Assembly (NCBI GenBank): GCA_964559535.1
Contig: CAZLIC010000104.1
Coordinates: 1 to 12,746 of the forward strand
Reading direction: 5' to 3'
Source of the DNA: CAZLIC01 sp964559535
Lineage (GTDB): Bacteria; Pseudomonadota; Alphaproteobacteria; Rhodobacterales; Rhodobacteraceae
Length of the DNA: 12,746 bases
The notes under the pieces were generated by a model. That model ran no database searches. It saw only the letters and a list, made by a program, of their open reading frames with translations, and had not been told where the DNA came from. The position numbers and the translations under genes are program-made. Each line of letters starts with the position of its first letter. The stretch's first letter is position 1. This document shows positions 1 through 6,201 of the stretch, piece by piece.

Positions 1-540
1 CTCGTCGAACTCCTGAAACGCCTTCGGGATCGAGGACTGGTTGGGGATCGTCAGCATCCGCATCCAGCGGCCAAGGACGCGCATCTGGTTCACTGCGTTA
101 AAGCTCTGCGATCCGCCCGAGACTTGCATGATGGCCAGCGTCTTGCCCTGCGTTGGGCGGACCGCCCCTTCGGAGAGCGGGATCCAGTCGATCTGCGTCT
201 TCATCAAGCCGGTCATCGCGCCGTGGCGCTCTGGCGACGACCAGACCATCCCCTCGCACCAGGATGCAAGATTGCGCAGCTCCCGCACCTTCGGGTGGGT
301 CGCATCGACCCCGTCATCGACCAGCGGCAGGCCAGAGGGATTGAAGAAACGCACCTCGGCTCCAAGCCGGGTCAGGATCCTGGCCGCCTCCTCGGCTGCC
401 AGCCTTGAAAAGCTGCGGGTGCGCAGCGAGCCGTATAAGATCAGGATCTTCGGAGGGTGGGCAGCGATTGGAGGAGATAAAAGCCGATTGCCGTCGATGC
501 CAGGGAACAGTGCGTCGTCTATGTTGGGTGTATCGGTCAT
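1..540 (-). CDS. arsH: ArsH, NADPH-dependent FMN reductase (partial, C-terminus off the window)
   Basis: ArsH is a flavodoxin-fold NADPH:FMN oxidoreductase of arsenic operons; family members oxidise trivalent organoarsenicals or reduce quinones and metals. The reverse strand reads without a stop from ATG at 540 to the left edge, giving 180 codons of a family that is usually about 230-240 residues. After a variable N-terminus it shows ILILYGSLRTRSFS, the FMN-phosphate loop (GSxRxxS), then SSPERHGAMTGLMKTQIDW and MQVSGGSQSFNAVNQMR, all typical of ArsH. Its ATG overlaps the acr3 stop as ATGA, so it is the last visible gene of an arsR-acr3-arsH transcript and is translationally coupled. The missing end, and whether arsC follows, cannot be seen. 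Identification is firm; the physiological substrate is inferred from the family. Confidence 0.93.
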   Translation of the reverse strand, partial: MTDTPNIDDALFPGIDGNRLLSPPIAAHPPKILILYGSLRTRSFSRLAAEEAARILTRLGAEVRFFNPSGLPLVDDGVDATHPKVRELRNLASWCEGMVWSSPERHGAMTGLMKTQIDWIPLSEGAVRPTQGKTLAIMQVSGGSQSFNAVNQMRVLGRWMRMLTIPNQSSIPKAFQEFDE

Positions 541-1556
541 GAAGGAAACCTGTTGCGTGTGCGGTTAGCGAAGGCGACCAGCGTCAGCATCACCGGCACC
601 TCGACCAGCACGCCCACGACCGTGGCGAGCGCGGCGCCCGAGTTCAGACCAAAGAGGCCGATGGCCACAGCCACCGCCAGTTCGAAGAAGTTCGACGTGC
701 CGATCAGGGCGCAGGGGGCTGCCACCTTGTGGGGCAGCTTCCAAGCAAAGGCCCAGGCATAGCCGAGTGCGAAGATGCCATAGGACTGGATGATGATCGG
801 CACGGCAATGAGCGCGATCAGCAGCGGCTGGGCGATGATCACCTGCCCCTGGAAGCCGAACAGCAGCACCACGGTCAGCAGCAGGCCAAGGACCGAGGCG
901 GGCTTGATCCGCGCGGTGAAGTCCGACACCGCCACTTCACCCCCGCGCGCCATCAAGGCTCGCCGTGTCAGTGCCCCGGCGATCAGAGGGATCACGATGT
1001 AGAGGACAATCGACAGGATCAGCGTCTCCCAAGGCACGGTGATGTCGGTCACGCCCAGCAGGAAGGCCACGATCGGCGCAAAGGCGACGACCATGATCAA
1101 GTCGTTGACGCTGACCTGCACCAGTGTGTAGTTCGGATCGCCCTTCGTCAGCTGCGACCAGACGAAAACCATCGCCGTACAGGGGGCCGCGCCCAGCAGG
1201 ATCAGTCCCGCGATGTATTCGGGTGCCTTGGCCGGGTCGATCAGCCCCGCGAAGACGTAGTTGAAGAACAGCACCGCAAGCGCCGCCATCGTGAACGGCT
1301 TGATCAGCCAGTTGATGACCAGCGTGATGACCAGCCCCCTCGGCCGCCGCCCCACATCCTTCAGCGAACCGAAGTCGATGGCGATCATCATCGGATAGAC
1401 CATTGCCCAGATCAGCACGGCCACGACCAAATTGACCGAGGCATATTCCAGCCCCGCCAGCGCAGTGAACAGCCCGGGCATAAGGTTGCCAAGCACAAGC
1501 CCCACAAGGATGCAAAGAGCGACCCAGAGGGTCAGCCAGCGTTCGAACAGGCTCAT
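537..1556 (-). CDS. acr3: Acr3-type arsenite efflux permease
   Basis: Acr3 is an inner-membrane As(III)/H+ antiporter of the BART superfamily that expels arsenite from the cytoplasm. The 339-residue product is hydrophobic throughout, consistent with about ten membrane helices. Residues 122-134 read GAAPCTAMVFVWS; C126 matches the conserved transport cysteine, and E319 in VEVPVML matches the conserved acidic residue of the last helices. A second conserved block, APCALIGTSNFFELA, lies at about 280-294. I chose ATG 1556 (MSLFERW) over the upstream ATG at 1664, because the longer form would run back through arsR and adds 36 residues unlike the family. The start overlaps the arsR stop by four bases (ATGA) and the stop overlaps the arsH start the same way, so the three genes form one tight operon. 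No arsenate reductase lies between them. Confidence 0.95.
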   Translation of the reverse strand: MSLFERWLTLWVALCILVGLVLGNLMPGLFTALAGLEYASVNLVVAVLIWAMVYPMMIAIDFGSLKDVGRRPRGLVITLVINWLIKPFTMAALAVLFFNYVFAGLIDPAKAPEYIAGLILLGAAPCTAMVFVWSQLTKGDPNYTLVQVSVNDLIMVVAFAPIVAFLLGVTDITVPWETLILSIVLYIVIPLIAGALTRRALMARGGEVAVSDFTARIKPASVLGLLLTVVLLFGFQGQVIIAQPLLIALIAVPIIIQSYGIFALGYAWAFAWKLPHKVAAPCALIGTSNFFELAVAVAIGLFGLNSGAALATVVGVLVEVPVMLTLVAFANRTRNRFPS

Positions 1557-1876
1557 GCAGGTTCTTTCTTTCCGGGAATGCAGCAGGCCCCTTCGGGCGG
1601 AGGGGTGAGACCCATGATCAAATCGGCGAGCGGTGCCAATGACGCCGGGTTCAGCGCATAGCAAATCCGGGGTCCGTCGATCTCGCCTGTGATAACGCCA
1701 GCGGACTTGAGGATACGGAGGTGTTCCGACACTGTTGACTGAGCAAGGCCGACTGCGCCCACGATATCGCCTCCGATGCAGCCTGGCGTGGCCTGAAGCA
1801 ATCGAAGGATCCGGATCCGCGCCGGATGTGCGAGGGCCTTTGCCAAGACGGCCGTCGTTGTCTCGTCCGTTGCCAT
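1553..1876 (-). CDS. arsR: ArsR-family arsenite-responsive repressor
   Basis: Small winged-helix homodimer of the ArsR/SmtB family that releases its operator when it binds As(III). The recognition region LAQSTVSEHLRILKSAGVI and the following wing (EIDGPRICYALN) are typical. ATG 1876 gives 107 residues and has GGAAAG seven bases upstream. A TTG at 1891 would add five residues and is less likely. The classical ELCVCDL metal site of helix 3 is absent: that region is GCIGGDIVGAVG with one cysteine (C33). Instead a vicinal pair, C98-C99, lies in the C-terminal tail (EGACCIPGKKEPA). This resembles the Acidithiobacillus ferrooxidans type, where As(III) is bound by C-terminal cysteines. First gene of arsR-acr3-arsH, divergent from aioX, with a probable operator just upstream. 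Confidence 0.93.
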   Translation of the reverse strand: MATDETTTAVLAKALAHPARIRILRLLQATPGCIGGDIVGAVGLAQSTVSEHLRILKSAGVITGEIDGPRICYALNPASLAPLADLIMGLTPPPEGACCIPGKKEPA

Positions 1877-1904
1877 CTGCGCGCTTTCCAAACCGCTAAG
1901 ATTC

Positions 1905-1925
1905 CGTATATCGTCGATTTACGAT
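1905..1925. promoter_or_regulatory. Probable ArsR operator in the arsR/aioX divergent control region
   Basis: Two overlapping inverted repeats lie here: ATCGT (1910-1914) with ACGAT (1921-1925), and CGTA (1905-1908) with TACG (1920-1923). The AT-rich dyad is 29 bases upstream of the arsR ATG and 81 bases upstream of the aioX ATG. Its size, base composition and position fit ArsR/SmtB operators, which usually overlap the repressor's own promoter. On the minus strand GATATA within the dyad could be a -10 element, but I see no convincing -35. The region 1877-2006 is the only sequence between the two divergent operons, so binding here could affect both. The dyad is seen; ArsR as its ligand is inferred. 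Confidence 0.6.
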
Positions 1926-2006
1926 TTCATCCGCCATCGGACAAGCAAGTTTGTGGCACTTGAGATCGTAGGCGGCGCGAGGGAGACGCGCTCCGGGAGG
2001 AAACGG

Positions 2007-2867
2007 ATGAAAAGCAGGCGTCGCGCTTTGCTGATGGGGCTGGCGGCCGCGGCCGCGCCCTTTGTTGGGACACGAGGCTGGGCCCAGGGCCCGGCACCCT
2101 TCAGATTTGCTCTGACGCCAGTCTTCCTCGACAACGACGCGGCAGTCATTTCTGCCCTTCGCTCTGCTTTGGCCGAAGGCATGGGCCAAGACATCGAGCT
2201 CGTCCAGCGAAGGACGTATCAGGAGATCTCGGGCGCGCTTCTCGACGGTTCCGTGGATGCCGCTTGGACATGCGGCTATCCCTATCTTCAGCACAAGACC
2301 GAACTTTCGCTGCTCGGTGTACCCGTCTGGCGAGGGCAGCCGCTTTACCAGTCTTATCTCATCGTCGCCCGGGATGATCCCGCGACCGCGCTATCGGACC
2401 TGCGTGGCGGTGCTCACGCCTTTTCGGACCCCGACAGCAACTCCGGTTTCCTCGTCACTGCGTCGGACCTCGCGCGGGATGGCCAAACCCCGGACCAGTT
2501 CTTTTCACGGGTCATCTTCACCTACGGCCACCGCAACGTGGTCCGGTCGGTGGCAGGCGGCCTGACCCGATCCGGAAGCGTCGATGGCTACGTCTGGGAG
2601 GCCCTTAGTTCCGCCGAACCGGATCTGACAGCACGGACAAAGGTCATTGTGCGCTCGGAGTGGTTGGGCTTTCCCCCGATGGTTGCCCGGGCAGATCGCA
2701 TGGATGAGCCATCTGTTATGGCCTGCAAGGCAGCGCTGCTTGGCCTTTCGGCCACAGCGCAGGGGACGGAGGCACTCAGACTCTTGAGTCTGGATGCGAT
2801 CGAGCCGGGAGAGGACGCCCTCTTCGACGGGATCGCCGCCCGCATGGCTGTCTTGTCGGGCGGATGA
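2007..2867 (+). CDS. aioX: AioX, periplasmic arsenite-binding sensor protein
   Basis: AioX belongs to the PhnD-like phosphate/phosphonate-binding protein superfamily. In arsenite oxidisers it binds As(III) in the periplasm and signals to AioS. ATG 2007 (MKSRRRALLMG) is preferred over ATG 1953 because GGGAGG sits six bases upstream and it leads straight into a signal peptide: RRR, then an Ala-rich hydrophobic core ending near GWAQG, possibly Tat-dependent. The mature part has FALTPVFLDND at the N-terminus, DAAWTCGYPYLQH carrying C89 (numbered from this start), which I equate with the cysteine required for arsenite sensing in Agrobacterium AioX, then FSDPDSNSGFL and FTYGHRNVVRSVAGG, ligand-loop motifs of the PhnD type. 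Product is 286 residues. Its stop overlaps the aioS start as ATGA. Identification rests on motifs plus the aioSR-aioBA context. Confidence 0.9.
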   Translation: MKSRRRALLMGLAAAAAPFVGTRGWAQGPAPFRFALTPVFLDNDAAVISALRSALAEGMGQDIELVQRRTYQEISGALLDGSVDAAWTCGYPYLQHKTELSLLGVPVWRGQPLYQSYLIVARDDPATALSDLRGGAHAFSDPDSNSGFLVTASDLARDGQTPDQFFSRVIFTYGHRNVVRSVAGGLTRSGSVDGYVWEALSSAEPDLTARTKVIVRSEWLGFPPMVARADRMDEPSVMACKAALLGLSATAQGTEALRLLSLDAIEPGEDALFDGIAARMAVLSGG

Positions 2868-4291
2868 GACCCTTGCCGCGCTTTCGCAACTTGCCCGTGA
2901 CCCTGCGTGTGCCGCTGGTGATGGCGGGCCTGATGATCCTGCTTGGATTTCTGGCAAGCCAGAGTGTCCTGTCGGCCTTGGGTCGGGTACAGGACGCCCG
3001 CCTGTCCGAGACCGCAAGACTTCATGTCGAAGGCTTGTCCGTCGCCCTTGGCCCGTCTGTACTTCGGCAGGATGTCTGGGAGGTCTACGACATTCTGGAC
3101 CGAGCCCGCTCGGCCTACGATGGACAGAGATTGCTCCTGTCGATCGTCGCCGACGAACGCGGGCGCATCCTCGCCGCTACGGATCCGCGTCGCGCGCCCG
3201 TGGGCGAAGAAGTCGCAGGGTTCGAAGCGGGCGCCGTTCCCCCTGACGCCGTTCGCATGACCGGTGACCCCCTGCTTCGGGTCGCGGCACCGCTGCTTTT
3301 TCAGGGCCGTAAGATCGGTCAGATCGTGACCGAACTGGACGTGACCGATCTGCTGGCCGAGCGCCGCAATGTCTCGATGTGGCTCTTGTTCGGAAATGCT
3401 GCGGCCACGGCGCTCCTCGCCTTCGGTGGCTGGCTGGCCGTTGCGCGAATCCTTCGACCCGTCGGCGCTTTGGTATCGGCCATGGACGAGTCCAAAGGCG
3501 CGCCGAGGCCTATCGCTGAGTCAGATATTCCGCGTGGCGACCCGGGGCTGTCACGGCTGATCTCCACCTACAACCGCATGACCACGGCTGTCGAAAGCCG
3601 CGCCGAGGCCGAGCGTCGGCTTGCCGAGCGCGAACGATTTGTCAGCCTCGGAAGGCTGTCCTCATCGCTTGCACATGAGGTAAACAATCCTCTGGGCGGT
3701 TTGCTCAATGCGGCCGATACCATCCTCTCCTATTCGGACAGGCCTGAGGTTGTGCGGCAATCGGCAGAGCTGATGCAGCGAGGCCTCTCGCATCTGCGGG
3801 ATGTGACCCGGGCTATTCTGGATGAAAACCGCCTTGACCGCGTTGGCCAGGCTCTGCGTCCTGAAGACCTTGAAGACCTCAAGCTGCTGTTCGAGCCCGA
3901 GGTTGCCAGCCGTGCGCAAAGGCTGCATTGGAATGTCGAAGCGGGATTGGCAGGCCTGACAGGTCTTCCTGCCGCGCCCGTCCGGCAAATCGTCTTGAAT
4001 CTCCTCCTCAATGCGGGCGCTGCAGCCGGTCAGCACGGCCAGGTCGGTCTGGATGTTACGGCAGGCGAGGGACAGCTCGTCATTGAAATCACTGACACTG
4101 GCCCCGGCTTGGGTCAGGCCGATCTTGTCCGGCTGCTGGCATCTGGTCCGCTTCCACCGGGTGGTGGGGTAGGACTGCGTCTCGTGCACGATCTGGTGTC
4201 CGAGCTTGAAGGCGAGATCCATCATGATCGGGTGGGCGACAAGACATATGTCCGCGTCACTCTGCCCTTGAAGGACGCTAGCCATGCTTGA
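2864..4291 (+). CDS. aioS: AioS, arsenite-responsive sensor histidine kinase
   Basis: Inner-membrane histidine kinase that receives the AioX signal and phosphorylates AioR. The 475-residue product has a first membrane helix at about 15-37, a periplasmic sensor domain to about 170, a second helix at about 171-196, a HAMP-like linker (IYNRM-like segment at 233-239), and a kinase core. The H-box is LSSSLAHEVNNPLGGLL with the phospho-acceptor H271; the N-box is IVLNLLLNAGAA (N383); the D-box is DTGPGLG (411-417); the G2 box is GGGVGLRLV (433-441). All catalytic blocks look intact. It starts inside the aioX stop (ATGA) and its 3' end overlaps aioR by eight bases, so aioX, aioS and aioR should be co-translated. 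The periplasmic domain has no motif I recognise; docking to AioX is inferred from characterised systems. Confidence 0.92.
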   Translation: MRPLPRFRNLPVTLRVPLVMAGLMILLGFLASQSVLSALGRVQDARLSETARLHVEGLSVALGPSVLRQDVWEVYDILDRARSAYDGQRLLLSIVADERGRILAATDPRRAPVGEEVAGFEAGAVPPDAVRMTGDPLLRVAAPLLFQGRKIGQIVTELDVTDLLAERRNVSMWLLFGNAAATALLAFGGWLAVARILRPVGALVSAMDESKGAPRPIAESDIPRGDPGLSRLISTYNRMTTAVESRAEAERRLAERERFVSLGRLSSSLAHEVNNPLGGLLNAADTILSYSDRPEVVRQSAELMQRGLSHLRDVTRAILDENRLDRVGQALRPEDLEDLKLLFEPEVASRAQRLHWNVEAGLAGLTGLPAAPVRQIVLNLLLNAGAAAGQHGQVGLDVTAGEGQLVIEITDTGPGLGQADLVRLLASGPLPPGGGVGLRLVHDLVSELEGEIHHDRVGDKTYVRVTLPLKDASHA

Positions 4292-5492
4292 AGGCAGGCG
4301 CATCGTTCTGGTCGAGGACGACGAGATCATGGGGGCTTCGCTTGTTCAGCGTCTGGAGCTGGAAGGGGCCGAAGTTCAGTGGCACCGTCAGATGCTACGC
4401 GCGCTACCTGCAATTCGGACACCCCGAAAACCGGTCGATGCGGTCATCTGCGATATCCGACTGCCGGATGGCACTGGCGAGGAGCTCTATGAAACCCTGA
4501 CTCGGACCGGTCACCCGCCGGCATTTCTCTTCATCACAGGTCAAGGATCGATTGATCAGGCCGTGCGCCTGATCCGCTCTGGCGCCATGGACTATATCGC
4601 AAAGCCTTTTGACATCGCGCAGCTTCTGATCCGACTGACCCAGGTCATGCAGCCACGCGCCGAACAGGAGATGCCCCCGGAATCCGGGATCTCCGAACTG
4701 GCCCGTGCCATAGACCGGCAAGTGGCTGATGCAGCAGGTCGCGAAACGCCCGTTCTGCTGCGCGGTGGTCCGGGGCTTGGCAAGGTCAGGCTTGCCCATC
4801 ACATTCACGAACAGTCCGACCGGCGGGCAGCCCCGGCCGTGGTCATCGACGCACTCGGCGGAACCGTCGACACAGCGGCGCTCGCCGGAGCCATCTCCAG
4901 TGCTGGTGAGGGGTGCCTGATCATCGTCGGCATTGGTCGCCTTACCTCAGATTGCCAGGACTTGCTGCTTGCTGCGCTCAGAAAGGCGGACTTTCGGCTC
5001 ATCGCGACAGCCGGGCTGAGACTTGACGAGAAGGTGGGCGATCATTTCCGGTCCGATCTCCTGTCGCTTCTCACCTCGCATGAGATCGTCGTTCCCGCAC
5101 TGTCGGAGCGACCGGAAGATGCCGTCTGGCTTGCCGGACGTCTCTTTCCATCGATGAATGCCCGTAGGGCCAGTCCGCTGACCGGGATCGCCGCATCTGC
5201 CGAAGAGGCCATCAGGGCGCATGACTGGCCTGGGAATGGGCGCGAATTGCGTGCCAGACTGCTGCGCGCTGTCGAGGCGGCGGTTGGCGATCTCGTGCTG
5301 ACATCGGACCTGTTTCCCGAACGGGCCGGCGATGCCGGATTGCGATCTCTTGCCGAAGTGCGGGATGCCGCAGAGCGATCACAGATCGCGGCTGCACTGG
5401 AGCGAACGGGTGGCCAAGTCGGAGAGGCTGCAAAGCTTCTCCGCGTTTCCCGGACGACACTCTGGGAGAAGATGCAGAAGCTTGGTCTTTGA
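4284..5492 (+). CDS. aioR: AioR, NtrC-family response regulator with degenerate AAA+ domain
   Basis: Response regulator of the arsenite-oxidase operon, 402 residues. Receiver domain at about 5-120: acidic pocket E11/D12, phospho-acceptor D57 (VICDIRLPDG), T85 and K107, all present. The central domain at about 135-335 descends from sigma54-activator ATPases: Walker A-like GGPGLGK (161-167), FRSDLLSLL (255-263, equivalent to FREDLYYRL), LSERPEDAVWLA (273-284) and HDWPGNGREL (313-322). However, the GAFTGA loop that contacts sigma54 is absent, the segment between Walker A and FRSDLL is shortened, and the Walker B position reads CLIIVGIG (211-218), without the acidic pair of the usual LFLDE. A Fis-type helix-turn-helix closes the protein (EAAKLLRVSRTTLWEKMQKL). 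It probably binds DNA but may not drive sigma54 open-complex formation. A perfect palindrome 33 bases downstream is its likely site. Confidence 0.9.
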   Translation: MLEGRRIVLVEDDEIMGASLVQRLELEGAEVQWHRQMLRALPAIRTPRKPVDAVICDIRLPDGTGEELYETLTRTGHPPAFLFITGQGSIDQAVRLIRSGAMDYIAKPFDIAQLLIRLTQVMQPRAEQEMPPESGISELARAIDRQVADAAGRETPVLLRGGPGLGKVRLAHHIHEQSDRRAAPAVVIDALGGTVDTAALAGAISSAGEGCLIIVGIGRLTSDCQDLLLAALRKADFRLIATAGLRLDEKVGDHFRSDLLSLLTSHEIVVPALSERPEDAVWLAGRLFPSMNARRASPLTGIAASAEEAIRAHDWPGNGRELRARLLRAVEAAVGDLVLTSDLFPERAGDAGLRSLAEVRDAAERSQIAAALERTGGQVGEAAKLLRVSRTTLWEKMQKLGL

Positions 5493-5524
5493 CCGGGCAA
5501 ACGCGTGGCTTGAAATCAGCAGCA

Positions 5525-5542
5525 TGTTCGGAAAACCGAACA
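5525..5542. promoter_or_regulatory. Perfect 7-4-7 palindrome, candidate AioR operator in the aioBA promoter
   Basis: TGTTCGG (5525-5531) and CCGAACA (5536-5542) are exact inverted repeats around AAAA. It lies in the 171-base gap between the aioR stop and the aioB start, 122 bases before the aioB ATG. A sigma70-like -10, TATATT, follows at 5556-5561; if used, the palindrome would be centred near -34, which fits an activator touching RNA polymerase. There is no U-run directly after it, so a terminator is unlikely. No strong -24/-12 element was found in the gap; the best partial match is GGGCAA-N5-TGGC at 5495-5509, upstream of the palindrome. The repeat is seen; AioR binding is inferred from position. 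Confidence 0.6.
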
Positions 5543-5663
5543 CCCAAAGATTTGCTATATTTTTAAGCACGTTGCGAAACGATGGGGAAGGAGTTCTGCC
5601 GACCCAACCGAAGCTTTCCCCTGCTAACCTTGCCCAAAGGGAGCCACGGGAGGATTAGCTACC

Positions 5664-6188
5664 ATGAAATGCAATCGGTTGGTCGATGTCGGCCGCCGCC
5701 AGTTCCTGCGCGGGGGCCTTGTCGCCACCGCGGGCGCTGCTGCGGCCACCGTTGTGGGAACCGGGCAGGCGCAGGCGCAGACCGCGCTTGCGCTTGTCGA
5801 TTATCCGGCGAACCGTCTGGCGAATATCGCCGATCTTGCTGTCAATGAGCCGATGGACATCGGCTATCCCGATGCCGACAGCCCTGGCATCCTGATCAAG
5901 CTTGGCCAAGCAGTCGAGGGCGGCGTCGGACCCGATGGTGACATAGTCGCCTATTCGGTCCTGTGCCCACATAAGGGCTGGCTGCTGAGCTACAATGCTG
6001 GTGACAAGACGCTGAACTGCCCCGGTCACCATTCGCGGTTCGACTGCGAATCCGGTGGTCAGCAGATCTGGGGCCATGCCACTCAGAACCTGCCGCAGTT
6101 CAAGCTGCGGGTCGAGGACAACGGCGACATCTACGCTGATGGGGTTGACGAGCTGATCTACGGCCGTCTCTCCAACGTGCTGGCATAA
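5664..6188 (+). CDS. aioB: AioB, arsenite oxidase small subunit (Rieske [2Fe-2S])
   Basis: AioB passes electrons from the molybdenum subunit AioA to a periplasmic acceptor and carries the export signal for the AioBA complex. The 174-residue product begins with a classical Tat signal, GRRQFLRGG at 10-18, a hydrophobic stretch and a probable cleavage after AQA near residue 38. The Rieske ligands are C101 and H103 in LCPHKGW and C119 and H122 in NCPGHHSRFD, with the expected fifteen residues between H103 and C119. The two positions that form a disulphide near the cluster in the Alcaligenes faecalis enzyme are W106 and G121 here, so the bridge is absent, as in Rhizobium NT-26. ATG 5664 has GGGAGGA nine bases upstream. 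aioA follows after 13 bases. Confidence 0.96.
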   Translation: MKCNRLVDVGRRQFLRGGLVATAGAAAATVVGTGQAQAQTALALVDYPANRLANIADLAVNEPMDIGYPDADSPGILIKLGQAVEGGVGPDGDIVAYSVLCPHKGWLLSYNAGDKTLNCPGHHSRFDCESGGQQIWGHATQNLPQFKLRVEDNGDIYADGVDELIYGRLSNVLA

Positions 6189-6201
6189 GGGGGGACGAAC
6201 C

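Noticed and set aside
729..1661. 310-residue plus-strand frame opposite acr3
   Set aside because: Composition rich in D, H, Q and R with no motifs; it is the antisense shadow of acr3, whose own product is clear.
1954..1968. Perfect -24 box TGGCAC upstream of aioX, possible sigma54 promoter
   Set aside because: At the required spacing the sequence is ATCG, without the invariant GC of the -12 box, so the match is probably chance.
5495..5509. GGGCAA-N5-TGGC as a sigma54 promoter for aioBA
   Set aside because: Spacing of GG and GC is right but both boxes are imperfect, and it lies immediately after the aioR stop, upstream of the palindrome, which would put the operator inside the transcript. 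Kept only as a weak alternative.
5525..5542. Palindrome as an intrinsic terminator of aioR
   Set aside because: The stem is only 7 bp and is followed by CACCCAAAG rather than a T-run; position suits an operator better.
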